Assembly (NCBI GenBank): GCA_023380675.1
Contig: JAMCRS010000405.1
Span: 1 to 16,467, forward strand
Length of the DNA stretch: 16,467 bases
Source: Chloroflexota bacterium
GTDB taxonomy: Bacteria; Chloroflexota; Anaerolineae; UBA4142
Reading direction: 5' to 3'
Part shown: positions 1 to 7,213 of the stretch, piece by piece
Position numbering within the stretch: position 1 is the first letter of the stretch
How the letters are laid out: each line of letters starts with the position of its first letter
Made by a program: the position numbers and the translations under genes
Notes under the pieces: model-generated
Seen by the model: the letters and a program-made list of their open reading frames with translations, nothing else
Databases searched by the model: none
What the model was told of the DNA's origin: nothing

Positions 1-140
1 GCCGTGATCTCGTCGGTCGGACCGATCGCCGCGATCTTTCCGTCGTCGATGGCAACCGCGCCGTCTTCGATGATGGGATGAGCCGGGTTCATCGTGACGA
101 CGAGACCGCCGGAAACCAGAAGATCGACCTCAATCGCCAT
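1..140 (-). CDS. Amidohydrolase, SsnA/MtaD (TRZ/ATZ)-like, N-terminal fragment
   Basis: Only the first 46 codons are in the window; the gene continues beyond the left edge. The translation (starts MAIEVDLLVSGG, then VVTMNP, IIEDGAVAI and GKIAAIG) is the small N-terminal beta-sandwich typical of cyclic amidohydrolases such as SsnA, MTA/SAH deaminase (MtaD) and the TRZ/ATZ hydrolases. The metal-binding HxH that would follow lies outside, so the substrate (adenosine-type purine, guanine, triazine or other) cannot be told. The ATG at 138-140 overlaps the end of the upstream iron-sulfur gene by 11 bp and has GAGG at a suitable distance, so the two genes are probably translationally coupled in one operon. 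The superfamily call is fairly safe; the enzyme identity is open. Confidence 0.7.
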   Translation of the reverse strand, partial: MAIEVDLLVSGGLVVTMNPAHPIIEDGAVAIDDGKIAAIGPTDEIT

Positions 141-1287
141 GGACCGCCTCGTCGAACAATTCCGCGATATCGAGCACCCGCAGGTCGAGCCTCGCCCGCG
201 TGACGACCCGCTTTAGATTCACCACGCAAGTGGGGCAGGAGGTTACCACTTGCTCGGCGCCCACGGCCGCCGCTTGCTGCAGCCGTTCGACGGCCACCTG
301 TGCTGCAATCTCGTCAAACCCACTCAGGACTCCGCCCCCGCCGCCGCAGCACAGGGCGTGTTCGTGATGGGATTGCATCTCCACCAACTTGATGCCAGGA
401 ATGGAGCCGATCAGCGTGCGCGGTTCCTCGTAGATACCCATGTGCCGGCCCATGATGCATGGATCGTGAAATGTGGTGACGCGTGAGTTTGACTCGAGCC
501 GTTTTGGCAATACCGTGGGCAGAAACTCGTGTATGTGTTTGACCTCGACGCCGAGGTCGATGCCCAATTCCTTCGGATACACAACCTTTAGCGCCCGGTA
601 GCACCCGATGCAGGTTGTCAGGACCACCTCGGGCGCATACTCTCTGACTTTTTCAGCCGTCCGCAACGCGTTCTGGCGCATGGCAGCCGTTTGTCCGACG
701 TCGTAGAGTGGATAACCGCAACAGGCATCTTCGTCAAGCATCGCATAGTCCACTCTGAGCTTGGAGAGCAGGTCGACGGTCGCTTGCCCGATCGAGCGCA
801 CCTTGCGCGTGGTCTGGCAGCCGGGAAAATACAGCACTTGCACTTGGCGCTTGTCTCGAGCTGCAGCGTCCTTGTGACTCGCGCGCGGGCCAAAGACATT
901 GTGGAATTTCAGAACATTGTCGGCTGCCCGCCGGTGAGCGGGGTGGACATAGCCTGCTTCGACCAGGTCCGCGCGAAAGGCGTGCCAAAGGTCAAACAAC
1001 GGTATGCCTACCGGACAGTGGGTGGCGCAGCTCCCGCACAGACTGCACTGGGCGGCGTGGTCGAGAAAAGTCTGGTCGATCTCGGCCGTTCCTTCGAAGA
1101 AGGATTGCGCCATGTTGATCCGGCCGCGGGCGTATTGGGTGTCAAACGCTTCAGTGTAGGGGTAAGTTGGACAAACCCAGTGGACCCCTTTCCAGTTCCA
1201 CACCCGGCAAAAGCCGCAACGGCTGCATTCGTAGAGAGACTTGAACATCCCCTCCAGTCTTTCTGGCTTGGGCTGAGTATTCGCCAT
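130..1287 (-). CDS. (Fe-S)-binding protein with two CCG domains, GlcF/HdrD-like
   Basis: A 385-residue cytoplasmic iron-sulfur protein of the GlcF / GlpC / HdrD / LutA kind, which passes electrons from a partner flavoprotein towards quinone. The N-terminal part has two 4Fe-4S motifs. The second is standard (C81, C84, C87, C91-Pro). The first is stretched: C21, C24, C27, then 11 residues before C39-Pro, instead of the usual three. Two cysteine-rich CCG domains follow: C157, C189-C190, C226, C229, and C277, C313-C314 (CCGGGGG), C351, C354. All expected cysteines are present, so it should be functional. AGGAG lies 6 nt before the ATG. It starts 32 bp after the stop of the FAD oxidoreductase gene, its probable partner. 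Lactate, glycolate or glycerol-3-phosphate oxidation are all possible roles; the pairing is more certain than the substrate. Confidence 0.85.
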   Translation of the reverse strand: MANTQPKPERLEGMFKSLYECSRCGFCRVWNWKGVHWVCPTYPYTEAFDTQYARGRINMAQSFFEGTAEIDQTFLDHAAQCSLCGSCATHCPVGIPLFDLWHAFRADLVEAGYVHPAHRRAADNVLKFHNVFGPRASHKDAAARDKRQVQVLYFPGCQTTRKVRSIGQATVDLLSKLRVDYAMLDEDACCGYPLYDVGQTAAMRQNALRTAEKVREYAPEVVLTTCIGCYRALKVVYPKELGIDLGVEVKHIHEFLPTVLPKRLESNSRVTTFHDPCIMGRHMGIYEEPRTLIGSIPGIKLVEMQSHHEHALCCGGGGGVLSGFDEIAAQVAVERLQQAAAVGAEQVVTSCPTCVVNLKRVVTRARLDLRVLDIAELFDEAVHGD

Positions 1288-1319
1288 ATGACTCTCCTGT
1301 CGTTAGAAGCTAAGGAGCG

Positions 1320-2672
1320 CTAGAGACCGACGACTCCCGGATTCATGATGTGGTTGGGGTCCAACGCCTTCTTGATCGTCTGCATCAAACGCCAGTACCC
1401 GGTGCCGCCCAGGTGCTTTTGCAGGTAGGGTCCCCACTGACGCCCTTTGGAATACGGCGCCCCTCCCATCTCCAATGCCTTGTCCATCATCTCGCCCATG
1501 GCGTCCACAATCTTAGAGTGCTCCTCCGCGTCAGCCTGGTGATGGAACATTAAACTGACGTGCTCCGACCCGGTGGGTTCTGGGAACATCTGTTGCGCGT
1601 AGTTGCCAATCCCATGGCGATCCATGATTTGTTTCATCGCATAGGTCGCCGCTTCCAGTTTGTCGAAGGGAAGGAAATAGTTGACGGCCCCGGCGGTGCC
1701 CTCCTTGAATTCCTCCCCCGTCAGAAACCAGCGGCTGTTCCAGAATTTTTGCGGACCCTCGGGACCCACGTACTCGATGCCCGGGTGGCTCTGGATCAAT
1801 TTGCGAATCTTGTCAACGCGGGCGGTGACCTCGCCCTCGTCCCCCTCCACGTTGACGTCGAAGATGATGAGCTGGCCCGGTTTGATCACGGGCACGGAGA
1901 CGTAGACTACCAGAGTATTCAGCGCCAGTTCTCGGAAGACGCGGATGGCTTCAGCGAGGTCGGTCGTCTTGTACCGCTCGAGATAGATCTTCTTCGGTAA
2001 CGGATACATGCGCAGAGTGCATTCGGTGATGAGTCCGAACGCGCCCTCCGCGCCGACGAAGAGGCCGGTGGCGTCGGGCCCCAAGCCGTAACGGAAGAAC
2101 ACGTCGGAATTCGGGTTCGCCGCAGTTCCCGTGCTCACCACGTCACCGCTCGGGAGGACGACTTTGAGTCCGAGGACCTGATCGCCCGACGAGACGTACT
2201 TGATGTTTCCCCAGCCAACGCCCGGCCGCGCGATGTGCGCCCCGGGCGTGCCCGCCATCGCCCCCGAAGGAGCGATCCCGATCTTCCACCCTTTTTCTTC
2301 CAGCGCGCTCATCAGCGTGACATAAGTGATGCCGGCTTCACACGTCACCGTCCCATTGCTCTCGTCGATTTCAAGAATCTCGTTCATGCGCAAAGTTTCG
2401 AGCGTGATGCCCCCGTTTTCGGACGGCGTCGAACCCGCCTCTTGCGCCGAGCCGCCGCCCCGGGGAATGATCGGCACCCGAAATTCATTCGCAATCTGGA
2501 CGATTTGCGAAATCTCCTGCGTGGTCCTGGGTCTGACCACTACATCCGGGGAATGCGGCGGCATGATCCCAAAGTCCCGCGAGTAGGCACGGAGCATAAA
2601 GGACCGGTCGGCGACATTCGAGGCGCCAACCACCTCGATCAGGCGTTTTTTCAAAGCTTCGAATTGCTCCAT
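1320..2672 (-). CDS. FAD-binding oxidoreductase, GlcD / D-lactate dehydrogenase-like
   Basis: A 450-residue flavoprotein of the vanillyl-alcohol oxidase (PCMH) superfamily, expected to oxidise a 2-hydroxy acid (glycolate, D-lactate, D-2-hydroxyglutarate or a sugar acid) to the 2-oxo acid. The FAD-binding PCMH domain covers about residues 42-226, with VVVRPRTTQEIS, the pyrophosphate loop RGGGSAQEAG (71-80), GVGWGNIKYVSSGDQVLGL and GAEGAFGLITECTLR. The rest is the FAD-oxidase C-terminal substrate domain ending in the family-typical HIMNPG. AGGAG precedes the ATG by 9 nt. The Fe-S gene follows after 32 bp, so the pair resembles GlcD-GlcF with the GlcE role absent or dispensable. It starts 47 bp after the aldolase gene, consistent with one transcript. 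The family is certain; the substrate is inferred only from context. Confidence 0.88.
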   Translation of the reverse strand: MEQFEALKKRLIEVVGASNVADRSFMLRAYSRDFGIMPPHSPDVVVRPRTTQEISQIVQIANEFRVPIIPRGGGSAQEAGSTPSENGGITLETLRMNEILEIDESNGTVTCEAGITYVTLMSALEEKGWKIGIAPSGAMAGTPGAHIARPGVGWGNIKYVSSGDQVLGLKVVLPSGDVVSTGTAANPNSDVFFRYGLGPDATGLFVGAEGAFGLITECTLRMYPLPKKIYLERYKTTDLAEAIRVFRELALNTLVVYVSVPVIKPGQLIIFDVNVEGDEGEVTARVDKIRKLIQSHPGIEYVGPEGPQKFWNSRWFLTGEEFKEGTAGAVNYFLPFDKLEAATYAMKQIMDRHGIGNYAQQMFPEPTGSEHVSLMFHHQADAEEHSKIVDAMGEMMDKALEMGGAPYSKGRQWGPYLQKHLGGTGYWRLMQTIKKALDPNHIMNPGVVGL

Positions 2673-2719
2673 TGTTCAACTCTCCTGGGCGACCGGGTTC
2701 GTTTGCGTCGGGCCGCGTC

Positions 2720-3481
2720 TCAATCTGCTCGAGGCGTCGAAAAGACAATCTCTCTCAACTGACGAACCAGGCCTTCGGGATTATCCGCTTGCCAGACGCG
2801 CCGGCCGAATGCGACCCCGGCCGCTCCGGCCTGAATGGCTTCTTTGGCCACGCGAAGCGTGCTGCTGTCGCTTTCCTGACTGGGACCGCCGGCCACGATG
2901 ATGGGCGGAGCAATCGACGCGACCACCTGACGAAAAGCCGCTGGCTCGCCGCAGTAATTCGTCTTGACGATATCGGCCCCCAGTTCCATGCCAATTCGCG
3001 CGGCGTGAGCGATGCTCTCTGCCTCGAACGATTTGTCGGACGGAGGCATCATTTCTGCGACGACGGGGATTTCCAGTCCGTGGCACTCTTCGATGAGCCG
3101 GCCCAGCCAGCGCATGATGGCAACTTCGCCGCCGCGGCCAAAGAAAATGGAAACGGCGACGGCATCGGCATCCGCCCGCACCGCGGTCGTGGCCGTAAAC
3201 GACGGGACCTCTTGGAGCGCCTCGGAGCTCAATCCGGCGCTGAGGCTGACGCGCAAAACGATGCCGACCTCCGGCGGGACAATCGCTTCCACACTCTGGA
3301 GAAAGCCCGGCGTCACCAACAGCGCGTTCGCGCCGCCGGCGATGACCTTGGACACGATCTCACAGGGCCGATCGATCCCGGCGATGGGACCCAGCCACGG
3401 TCCGTGATCGAGCGGGATTAACAAGCAGCGTCTGTTCGGGCCGATTAGCAATCGTTCGAGTCGACGAGATTTTCCTATCAT
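2720..3481 (-). CDS. DeoC/FbaB/LsrF-family class I aldolase
   Basis: A 253-residue TIM-barrel enzyme of the archaeal-type class I fructose-bisphosphate aldolase / LsrF / aminodideoxyheptulosonate synthase family. Visible marks are LLIPLDHGPW near the N-terminus, EIPVVAEMMP in mid-barrel, the likely Schiff-base lysine K173 in ADIVKTNY, the phosphate-binding IIVAGGP, and GAAGVAFGRRVWQ at the C-terminus. Such enzymes cleave or condense a phosphorylated ketose, or in LsrF transfer an acyl group to CoA. I chose the ATG at 3481 because AAGGAG sits 11 nt upstream; an in-frame start at 3511 would add ten residues unlike the family and overlap the kinase. It lies 22 bp after the FGGY kinase gene, so the kinase product is the likely substrate. 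The family call is firm; the substrate is unknown. Confidence 0.82.
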   Translation of the reverse strand: MIGKSRRLERLLIGPNRRCLLIPLDHGPWLGPIAGIDRPCEIVSKVIAGGANALLVTPGFLQSVEAIVPPEVGIVLRVSLSAGLSSEALQEVPSFTATTAVRADADAVAVSIFFGRGGEVAIMRWLGRLIEECHGLEIPVVAEMMPPSDKSFEAESIAHAARIGMELGADIVKTNYCGEPAAFRQVVASIAPPIIVAGGPSQESDSSTLRVAKEAIQAGAAGVAFGRRVWQADNPEGLVRQLREIVFSTPRAD

Positions 3482-3503
3482 GATGAGACAGTCTCCTTGC
3501 GCT

Positions 3504-4988
3504 TCAATCAATCGCGTGCGTCGCGTTCTTCAAGGCAAAATCGCTAAAGCGCCTAAAAGTCTCGTATGTGGATTGATACTGCGCGGTGAGCGTTTGGTTG
3601 CATTGGACCCTCTCCGGCTCGCGAAAGGTGCCTGCTAACGCTACGGCGAAATTCGTTCGGTCGAGGGCGCTTCGACAGAGTGCGAACAACACCCGTGTGA
3701 CCGTTTCCGCTTCCGCATAAACGGCAACGTCCATGCCGCAAACGTCGGCAATGATCTGGCAGAGACCGGGGGTCTTGACCCCACCGCCGGCCAGAGCGAG
3801 CTCCCGCGCCGGCACGCCGCATTCTGCATAGATGTCCAGTAGGTGCCGCAGGCTGAAAGCAGTTCCCTCCATGACCGCCCGCACGAGATGCCGACGTTCG
3901 TGCGATAACTGAAATCCATAGAACCCGGCTCGGATGTCGTCCCGCCAGTACGGGCTGCGCTCGCCGGCCAAATAGGGAATGAAACAGAGTCCCTCCGCGC
4001 CGGGCGGAACGCCCAAAGCCTCTTTCATTGCATCTTCGAACGTCAATCCACCGGCGCTGTCCTTGACCAAGCCAAAAGCCCATACCAGTGCTGCGCCTGT
4101 GGTCGAAGAGACTCCGCCAAACAGTCTGTACGGAGGCAGGAAGGGATAAGTATAGAGTCGGCTCTGGGTATCTCTGGGATGCTGATCTTCGCCGAGAGCG
4201 GCAAAAGTCATCGACGAACTGCCCAACGAGCATACGACGCGTCCTGGCTTGGGCGGGGCGCCACCGATCAGCGCAGCCACGTCTCCCATTCCCACGATCA
4301 CCTTTGCGTCTTTATTCAGGCCCAGTTTTTCGGCAATCCGCGGTTCGGGCGACCCGACGACGTCGTCGGCTGGACGAATCGGAGGCAAGACCGATGGATC
4401 GAGCCCTGCCAGGCGCAAGCGGTCGATCGCCCAGGAATTGCGGTCCCAGTCCCACAAGGCCGCACCGCCGGCCTCGGTCAGGTCCGTACAAACCACGCCG
4501 GTAAGTCGATAGCGCAAATAATCTTTTACCCAGAGAATGGACCGAATCTTCGCCGTTACGTCCGGCCGATTGGCTTTCAACCACATCAGTTTTGGCAGGG
4601 TATAGGTACTGTTGATCTGATAGGGGGGCAATCTTAAGGTCGAAGCCAGCACCGCTGTTTCGGCGGCTGCTCGTCTATCGAGCCAGAGAATAGCGGGCTC
4701 CAGAGGCTCGCCGTGTTCATCCAGGAGGACAGCCGTGTGCATTTGACCAGTGAAGGCAATGGCGTTCAAGTGGGCGAGCGACTGACTTTTTCCCAAGTCA
4801 CCCAGCGCCGATTCCAGAGCGAGCCACCAATCTCGCGGATCGGCTTCGGCCCAGCCGGGTTGCTCCGACCGATAGGCGTATCGTTTCGTCGCCGACGCAA
4901 GCACGGCTCCCTGCTGGTTGTATAGCACGGCCTTGAGGGATGAAGTTCCGGCGTCTATTGCCGCGATGAGTGGTTCTTGCGAATTCAT
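3504..4988 (-). CDS. FGGY-family carbohydrate kinase, xylulokinase-like
   Basis: A 494-residue sugar kinase that transfers ATP phosphate to a ketose or polyol in the cytoplasm. The N-terminal FGGY domain begins with the phosphate-binding loop AAIDAGTSSLKAV (residues 9-21), followed by the substrate segment TGQMHTAVLLD (80-90) and ILWLDRRA (100-107), both xylulokinase-like. The catalytic aspartate is probably D236 in GMGDVAA, and the C-terminal ATP-binding GGG is at 401-403. The helix after it, normally GAALLA, is diverged here (VLFALC). The chosen ATG puts the phosphate loop at the usual place; an upstream GTG at 5057 would add 23 unrelated residues with AAGG touching the start codon. It is followed after 22 bp by the aldolase gene. 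Family membership is certain; xylulose, ribulose, erythrulose or an AI-2-like substrate are all possible. Confidence 0.85.
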   Translation of the reverse strand: MNSQEPLIAAIDAGTSSLKAVLYNQQGAVLASATKRYAYRSEQPGWAEADPRDWWLALESALGDLGKSQSLAHLNAIAFTGQMHTAVLLDEHGEPLEPAILWLDRRAAAETAVLASTLRLPPYQINSTYTLPKLMWLKANRPDVTAKIRSILWVKDYLRYRLTGVVCTDLTEAGGAALWDWDRNSWAIDRLRLAGLDPSVLPPIRPADDVVGSPEPRIAEKLGLNKDAKVIVGMGDVAALIGGAPPKPGRVVCSLGSSSMTFAALGEDQHPRDTQSRLYTYPFLPPYRLFGGVSSTTGAALVWAFGLVKDSAGGLTFEDAMKEALGVPPGAEGLCFIPYLAGERSPYWRDDIRAGFYGFQLSHERRHLVRAVMEGTAFSLRHLLDIYAECGVPARELALAGGGVKTPGLCQIIADVCGMDVAVYAEAETVTRVLFALCRSALDRTNFAVALAGTFREPERVQCNQTLTAQYQSTYETFRRFSDFALKNATHAID

Positions 4989-5171
4989 GGATAGTTGCTC
5001 GTGTCCTCGGAAACGAAAAATGCCATTCCCAGTCGTCCTGAGAAAGGCATTCGACACCCTTCAAGCTTGACCTGACCCGGCCCCGTCGCCCGGCCAATAT
5101 ACGATTGCCGCGTCGACACTTGGCAAGAGCGCGCTGGTCGCCGGCACGAACGCTAATTCCGGCCGCCGACG

Positions 5172-5191
5172 GCCCACGCCGAAACGTGGGC
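5172..5191 (-). other. Stem-loop after the dehydrogenase stop codon
   Basis: GCCCACG and CGTGGGC form a perfect 7-bp stem around a 6-nt loop, starting 2 nt after the stop codon of the zinc dehydrogenase gene. No U-run follows on the minus strand, so it is not a classical intrinsic terminator. It may attenuate transcription or stabilise the 3' end within the operon. The dehydrogenase-kinase spacer of about 200 bp is the longest within the enzyme part of the cluster. Confidence 0.35.
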
Positions 5192-5193
5192 AA

Positions 5194-6213
5194 TCAGATC
5201 ATGTCCCCTCCGATCTCGGCCATGACTTTGAGTCCCTGCTGCCTCGATACGATTTCAAATCCTTCCGAGAGCCGTTCCAGGGGCAGGAGGTGCGAGATCA
5301 ATTCTTCTACCTTGACTTGGCCGGACTCGATGAGTTGCAGCGCCCAATGCATGTCGTTGGGGGTTGAATCCGCTGAGCCCGTGACGACCAGCTCTTTGTA
5401 GTGGATGAGGTTCGGGTCGATCTCAAGCGGCGCCTTGGGATATATGCCGGCAAAGATGTTCAGACGGGCGCCATCGGATAGGCACTCTGCTGTTTGCAAG
5501 ACCGTTGGCGATGAAGCGACGGTAACGACGGCGGCGTCGACCCCCTCGCCGTTCGTCCATTCCTTTACGGAGCGCGGCAGGTCCCCGCTGCGGTTGTCGA
5601 AGGCCGCGTCCGCTCCCAACTTTTGCGCCAGCGCAAGGCGTTCCGGCAGGAGGTCCGCAACCATGACGCGCGCCCCATGCAACTTGGCGACCTGCAGATG
5701 CATCAGTCCAATAGGGCCGGCGCCGACGACGAGCTCGCGTTCACCGGGCGTAATTCTGAGCATCTTCTGCCCACGCAGCACGCAGGCGAGAGGTTCCATG
5801 AAAGCGGCTGCCTTGAAGCTCGTCTTGCCATTCTGTAAGAAGTGAATGTTCTGCTGAGGGATAACGGCGTACTCTTCGTATGCGCCGTTCGGGAACTGGG
5901 GATTGGAGCACTTGTTGGCGCGCCCGCGGCGACAATTGGTGCAAACGCCGCACTTGACGATAAAGTCGGGCACGACACGCTGGCCGACCTGAAAACGCTC
6001 GACGCCCTTTCCGATCTGGGCGATCACGCCGCTGGCTTCGTGTCCCATCAGGCGCGGAAGTGGAACGTTCTTCTTACCACAGTACACCCGGACGTCCCAT
6101 GGGCAGATGCCGGCGTAGGCAATTCGAACGAGTACTTCGCCGGGCCCCGCTTCTACCCTCTCCTGATCCCTCAGTTCTAGTCTTCCCGGTTCGACCAACC
6201 AGACAGCTTTCAT
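5194..6213 (-). CDS. Zinc-dependent alcohol/polyol dehydrogenase (MDR family)
   Basis: A 339-residue medium-chain dehydrogenase/reductase resembling sorbitol, L-threonine and L-idonate dehydrogenases. It should oxidise a secondary alcohol of a polyol or sugar acid with NAD(P). Catalytic zinc ligands visible are C37 (AGICPWD), H58-E59 (MGHEASG) and E140 (MEPLACV). The structural zinc lobe has C88, C91, C94 and C102. The Rossmann loop GAGPIGL is at 164-170, and the acidic residue in VMVADLLPERL after the second strand favours NAD. I chose the ATG at 6213 because GAGG lies 5 nt before it and the protein then starts MKAVWLVEPG as family members do; an upstream TTG at 6240 is unlikely. It is the first enzyme gene after the GntR regulator, so it probably performs the entry oxidation of the pathway. 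Confidence 0.87.
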   Translation of the reverse strand: MKAVWLVEPGRLELRDQERVEAGPGEVLVRIAYAGICPWDVRVYCGKKNVPLPRLMGHEASGVIAQIGKGVERFQVGQRVVPDFIVKCGVCTNCRRGRANKCSNPQFPNGAYEEYAVIPQQNIHFLQNGKTSFKAAAFMEPLACVLRGQKMLRITPGERELVVGAGPIGLMHLQVAKLHGARVMVADLLPERLALAQKLGADAAFDNRSGDLPRSVKEWTNGEGVDAAVVTVASSPTVLQTAECLSDGARLNIFAGIYPKAPLEIDPNLIHYKELVVTGSADSTPNDMHWALQLIESGQVKVEELISHLLPLERLSEGFEIVSRQQGLKVMAEIGGDMI

Positions 6214-6301
6214 CTCAGCCTCGGTATGATGCTCCCACAAGGAGGGTTACGGGAAACGTCTGAAACGGCCCCGAGTCGGATCGTTTCTCTCGATCTGGCA
6301 T

Positions 6302-6317
6302 CCTCGATCTATCGAGG
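6302..6317. promoter_or_regulatory. Palindrome CCTCGAT-N2-ATCGAGG between regulator and dehydrogenase
   Basis: Seven-base arms with a 2-bp spacer form a perfect inverted repeat in the 141-bp gap between the regulator and the dehydrogenase. The half-site CTCGATCT recurs 14 bp to the left (6289-6296). A second perfect 10-bp palindrome, GCCGGCCGGC, is at 6325-6334. There is no U-run, so a terminator is unlikely. A protein-binding operator for the enzyme genes is possible, but I see no clear promoter beside it. Confidence 0.35.
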
Positions 6318-6354
6318 GCCAGTCGCCGGCCGGCTGTGGACTCGATCGGCGTGA

Positions 6355-7107
6355 TCAGCGAGATGTGCGTACGGAATACGTGTAGCGATCTCCCCGATTG
6401 AATATCTTGTGGTATTCGATTGGGGCGTCTTCGTCGGAATAAACCGTGCCTTCGACCAGGAGAAGTGGCGATCCCAATTCGACGTGCAGCAGGTTTGCCT
6501 CCCGTGGTCCGGCGGCAACCGCCTGGATCGTTTCGTCCGACCGAGCCATCCTGATCCCCTTACCTTCGAGGACAGTCCACAAAGACACTTGGTTTTCAAG
6601 TTCGGTGGGGGTGAAAGTAACGTGCTCGGGTAGACTCAAATACGCCAAGGACAAGCAAATCGGTTCTTCGTCGGCCAGCCTCAGACGTTCAGCCACCCAG
6701 ACCCACGAGTTGAGTTCCAAGCCCAGGGTTGATGCCACATCCTCGCATGCCCGCTCGTGTCGCAAAGAAAGGACCCGGGAACCGGGTTGATGCCCTTCGT
6801 CCAGCATCTCTTCAGAAAAGCTTTTCATCTTCGGCATGTGGCGCTGGATCTTTGGCTTGGCTACAAACGTCCCCTTCCCCTGTCGCGCGACGAGGTAGCC
6901 TTCGCGCACCAGTTCCTCTGTGGCTCTGCGGACGGTGATGCGGCTAACGTGGAATTTGCCGCAGAGCTCCTCCTCGGTTGGAAATAGATCCCCAATAGCG
7001 TACGCGCCCGATTTGAGGAGTTGCACGAGGGCTTCCTCAAGTTGATGATACAAGGGAGTAGGCGATTCTCTATCAATGACAATCGAGTCAAGCGTGACTA
7101 GTGTCAT
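6355..7107 (-). CDS. GntR-family regulator, HutC/UTRA subfamily
   Basis: A 250-residue DNA-binding repressor/activator. Residues 16-84 form the GntR winged helix-turn-helix: PLYHQLEEAL, then FPTEEELCGKFHVSRITVRR as the recognition region and GYLVARQGKGTFVA as the wing. From about residue 105 to the end is a UTRA effector domain (chorismate-lyase fold) with LSLAYLSLP, LLLVEGTVYSDEDAPIEYHK and the final YTYSV. UTRA domains bind small metabolites, often sugar phosphates or intermediates of the adjacent pathway. Three in-frame ATGs exist (7128, 7116, 7107). I chose 7107 because GAGAG lies 9 nt upstream; the others lack a spaced ribosome site. The gene heads the enzyme cluster on the same strand and has its own strong promoter. 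Identity as a GntR regulator is very sure; its ligand is unknown. Confidence 0.88.
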   Translation of the reverse strand: MTLVTLDSIVIDRESPTPLYHQLEEALVQLLKSGAYAIGDLFPTEEELCGKFHVSRITVRRATEELVREGYLVARQGKGTFVAKPKIQRHMPKMKSFSEEMLDEGHQPGSRVLSLRHERACEDVASTLGLELNSWVWVAERLRLADEEPICLSLAYLSLPEHVTFTPTELENQVSLWTVLEGKGIRMARSDETIQAVAAGPREANLLHVELGSPLLLVEGTVYSDEDAPIEYHKIFNRGDRYTYSVRTSR

Positions 7108-7139
7108 GTCAAACATCTCTCTGAGCATTCTATATATTG

Positions 7140-7167
7140 TTATAATGAATTCGTAATGACATTATAA
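7140..7167. promoter_or_regulatory. Inverted repeat over the regulator's -10 box (candidate operator)
   Basis: TTATAATG (7140-7147) and CATTATAA (7160-7167) are perfect 8-bp inverted arms separated by 12 bp. The right arm contains the -10 hexamer of the minus-strand promoter, and the left arm lies just downstream of the predicted transcription start. A regulator bound here would block its own promoter, the usual arrangement for HutC-type autoregulation. Part of the symmetry may simply come from the AT-rich -10 sequence. Confidence 0.5.
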
Positions 7168-7189
7168 TATCAAAAATGTGTTTTGTCAA
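7161..7189 (-). promoter_or_regulatory. Consensus sigma-70 promoter for the GntR gene and cluster
   Basis: On the minus strand, TTGACA (7184-7189) is followed by exactly 17 bp and then TATAAT (7161-7166), a perfect match to both consensus hexamers and optimal spacing. The expected start of transcription is near 7154, giving a short leader before the regulator. The surrounding 90 bp are AT-rich compared with the GC-rich genes. Such a strong promoter implies that expression is held in check by a repressor, probably the GntR protein itself. Confidence 0.75.
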
Positions 7190-7213
7190 GCAGTTTCTTC
7201 TAATTTGTAATTG

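Noticed and set aside
691..1323. Long plus-strand open frame opposite the Fe-S protein gene
   Set aside because: It is antisense to a clearly conserved gene with intact cysteine motifs, shows no family motif of its own, and is expected from GC-rich codon use.
2672..3421. Plus-strand open frame of 249 codons opposite the aldolase gene
   Set aside because: Low-complexity Arg/Gly/Asp composition and no recognisable motif; the opposite strand encodes a well-conserved aldolase.
4989..5057. GTG start adding 23 residues to the FGGY kinase
   Set aside because: The extra residues do not fit the family and the purine-rich AAGG touches the GTG, leaving no spacing for a ribosome binding site.
5172..5191. 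Rho-independent terminator after the dehydrogenase gene
   Set aside because: The stem is good but there is no U-run, so it is listed only as a stem-loop.
6214..6240. TTG start adding nine residues to the zinc dehydrogenase
   Set aside because: The ATG at 6213 has GAGG at 5 nt and gives the usual MDR N-terminus.
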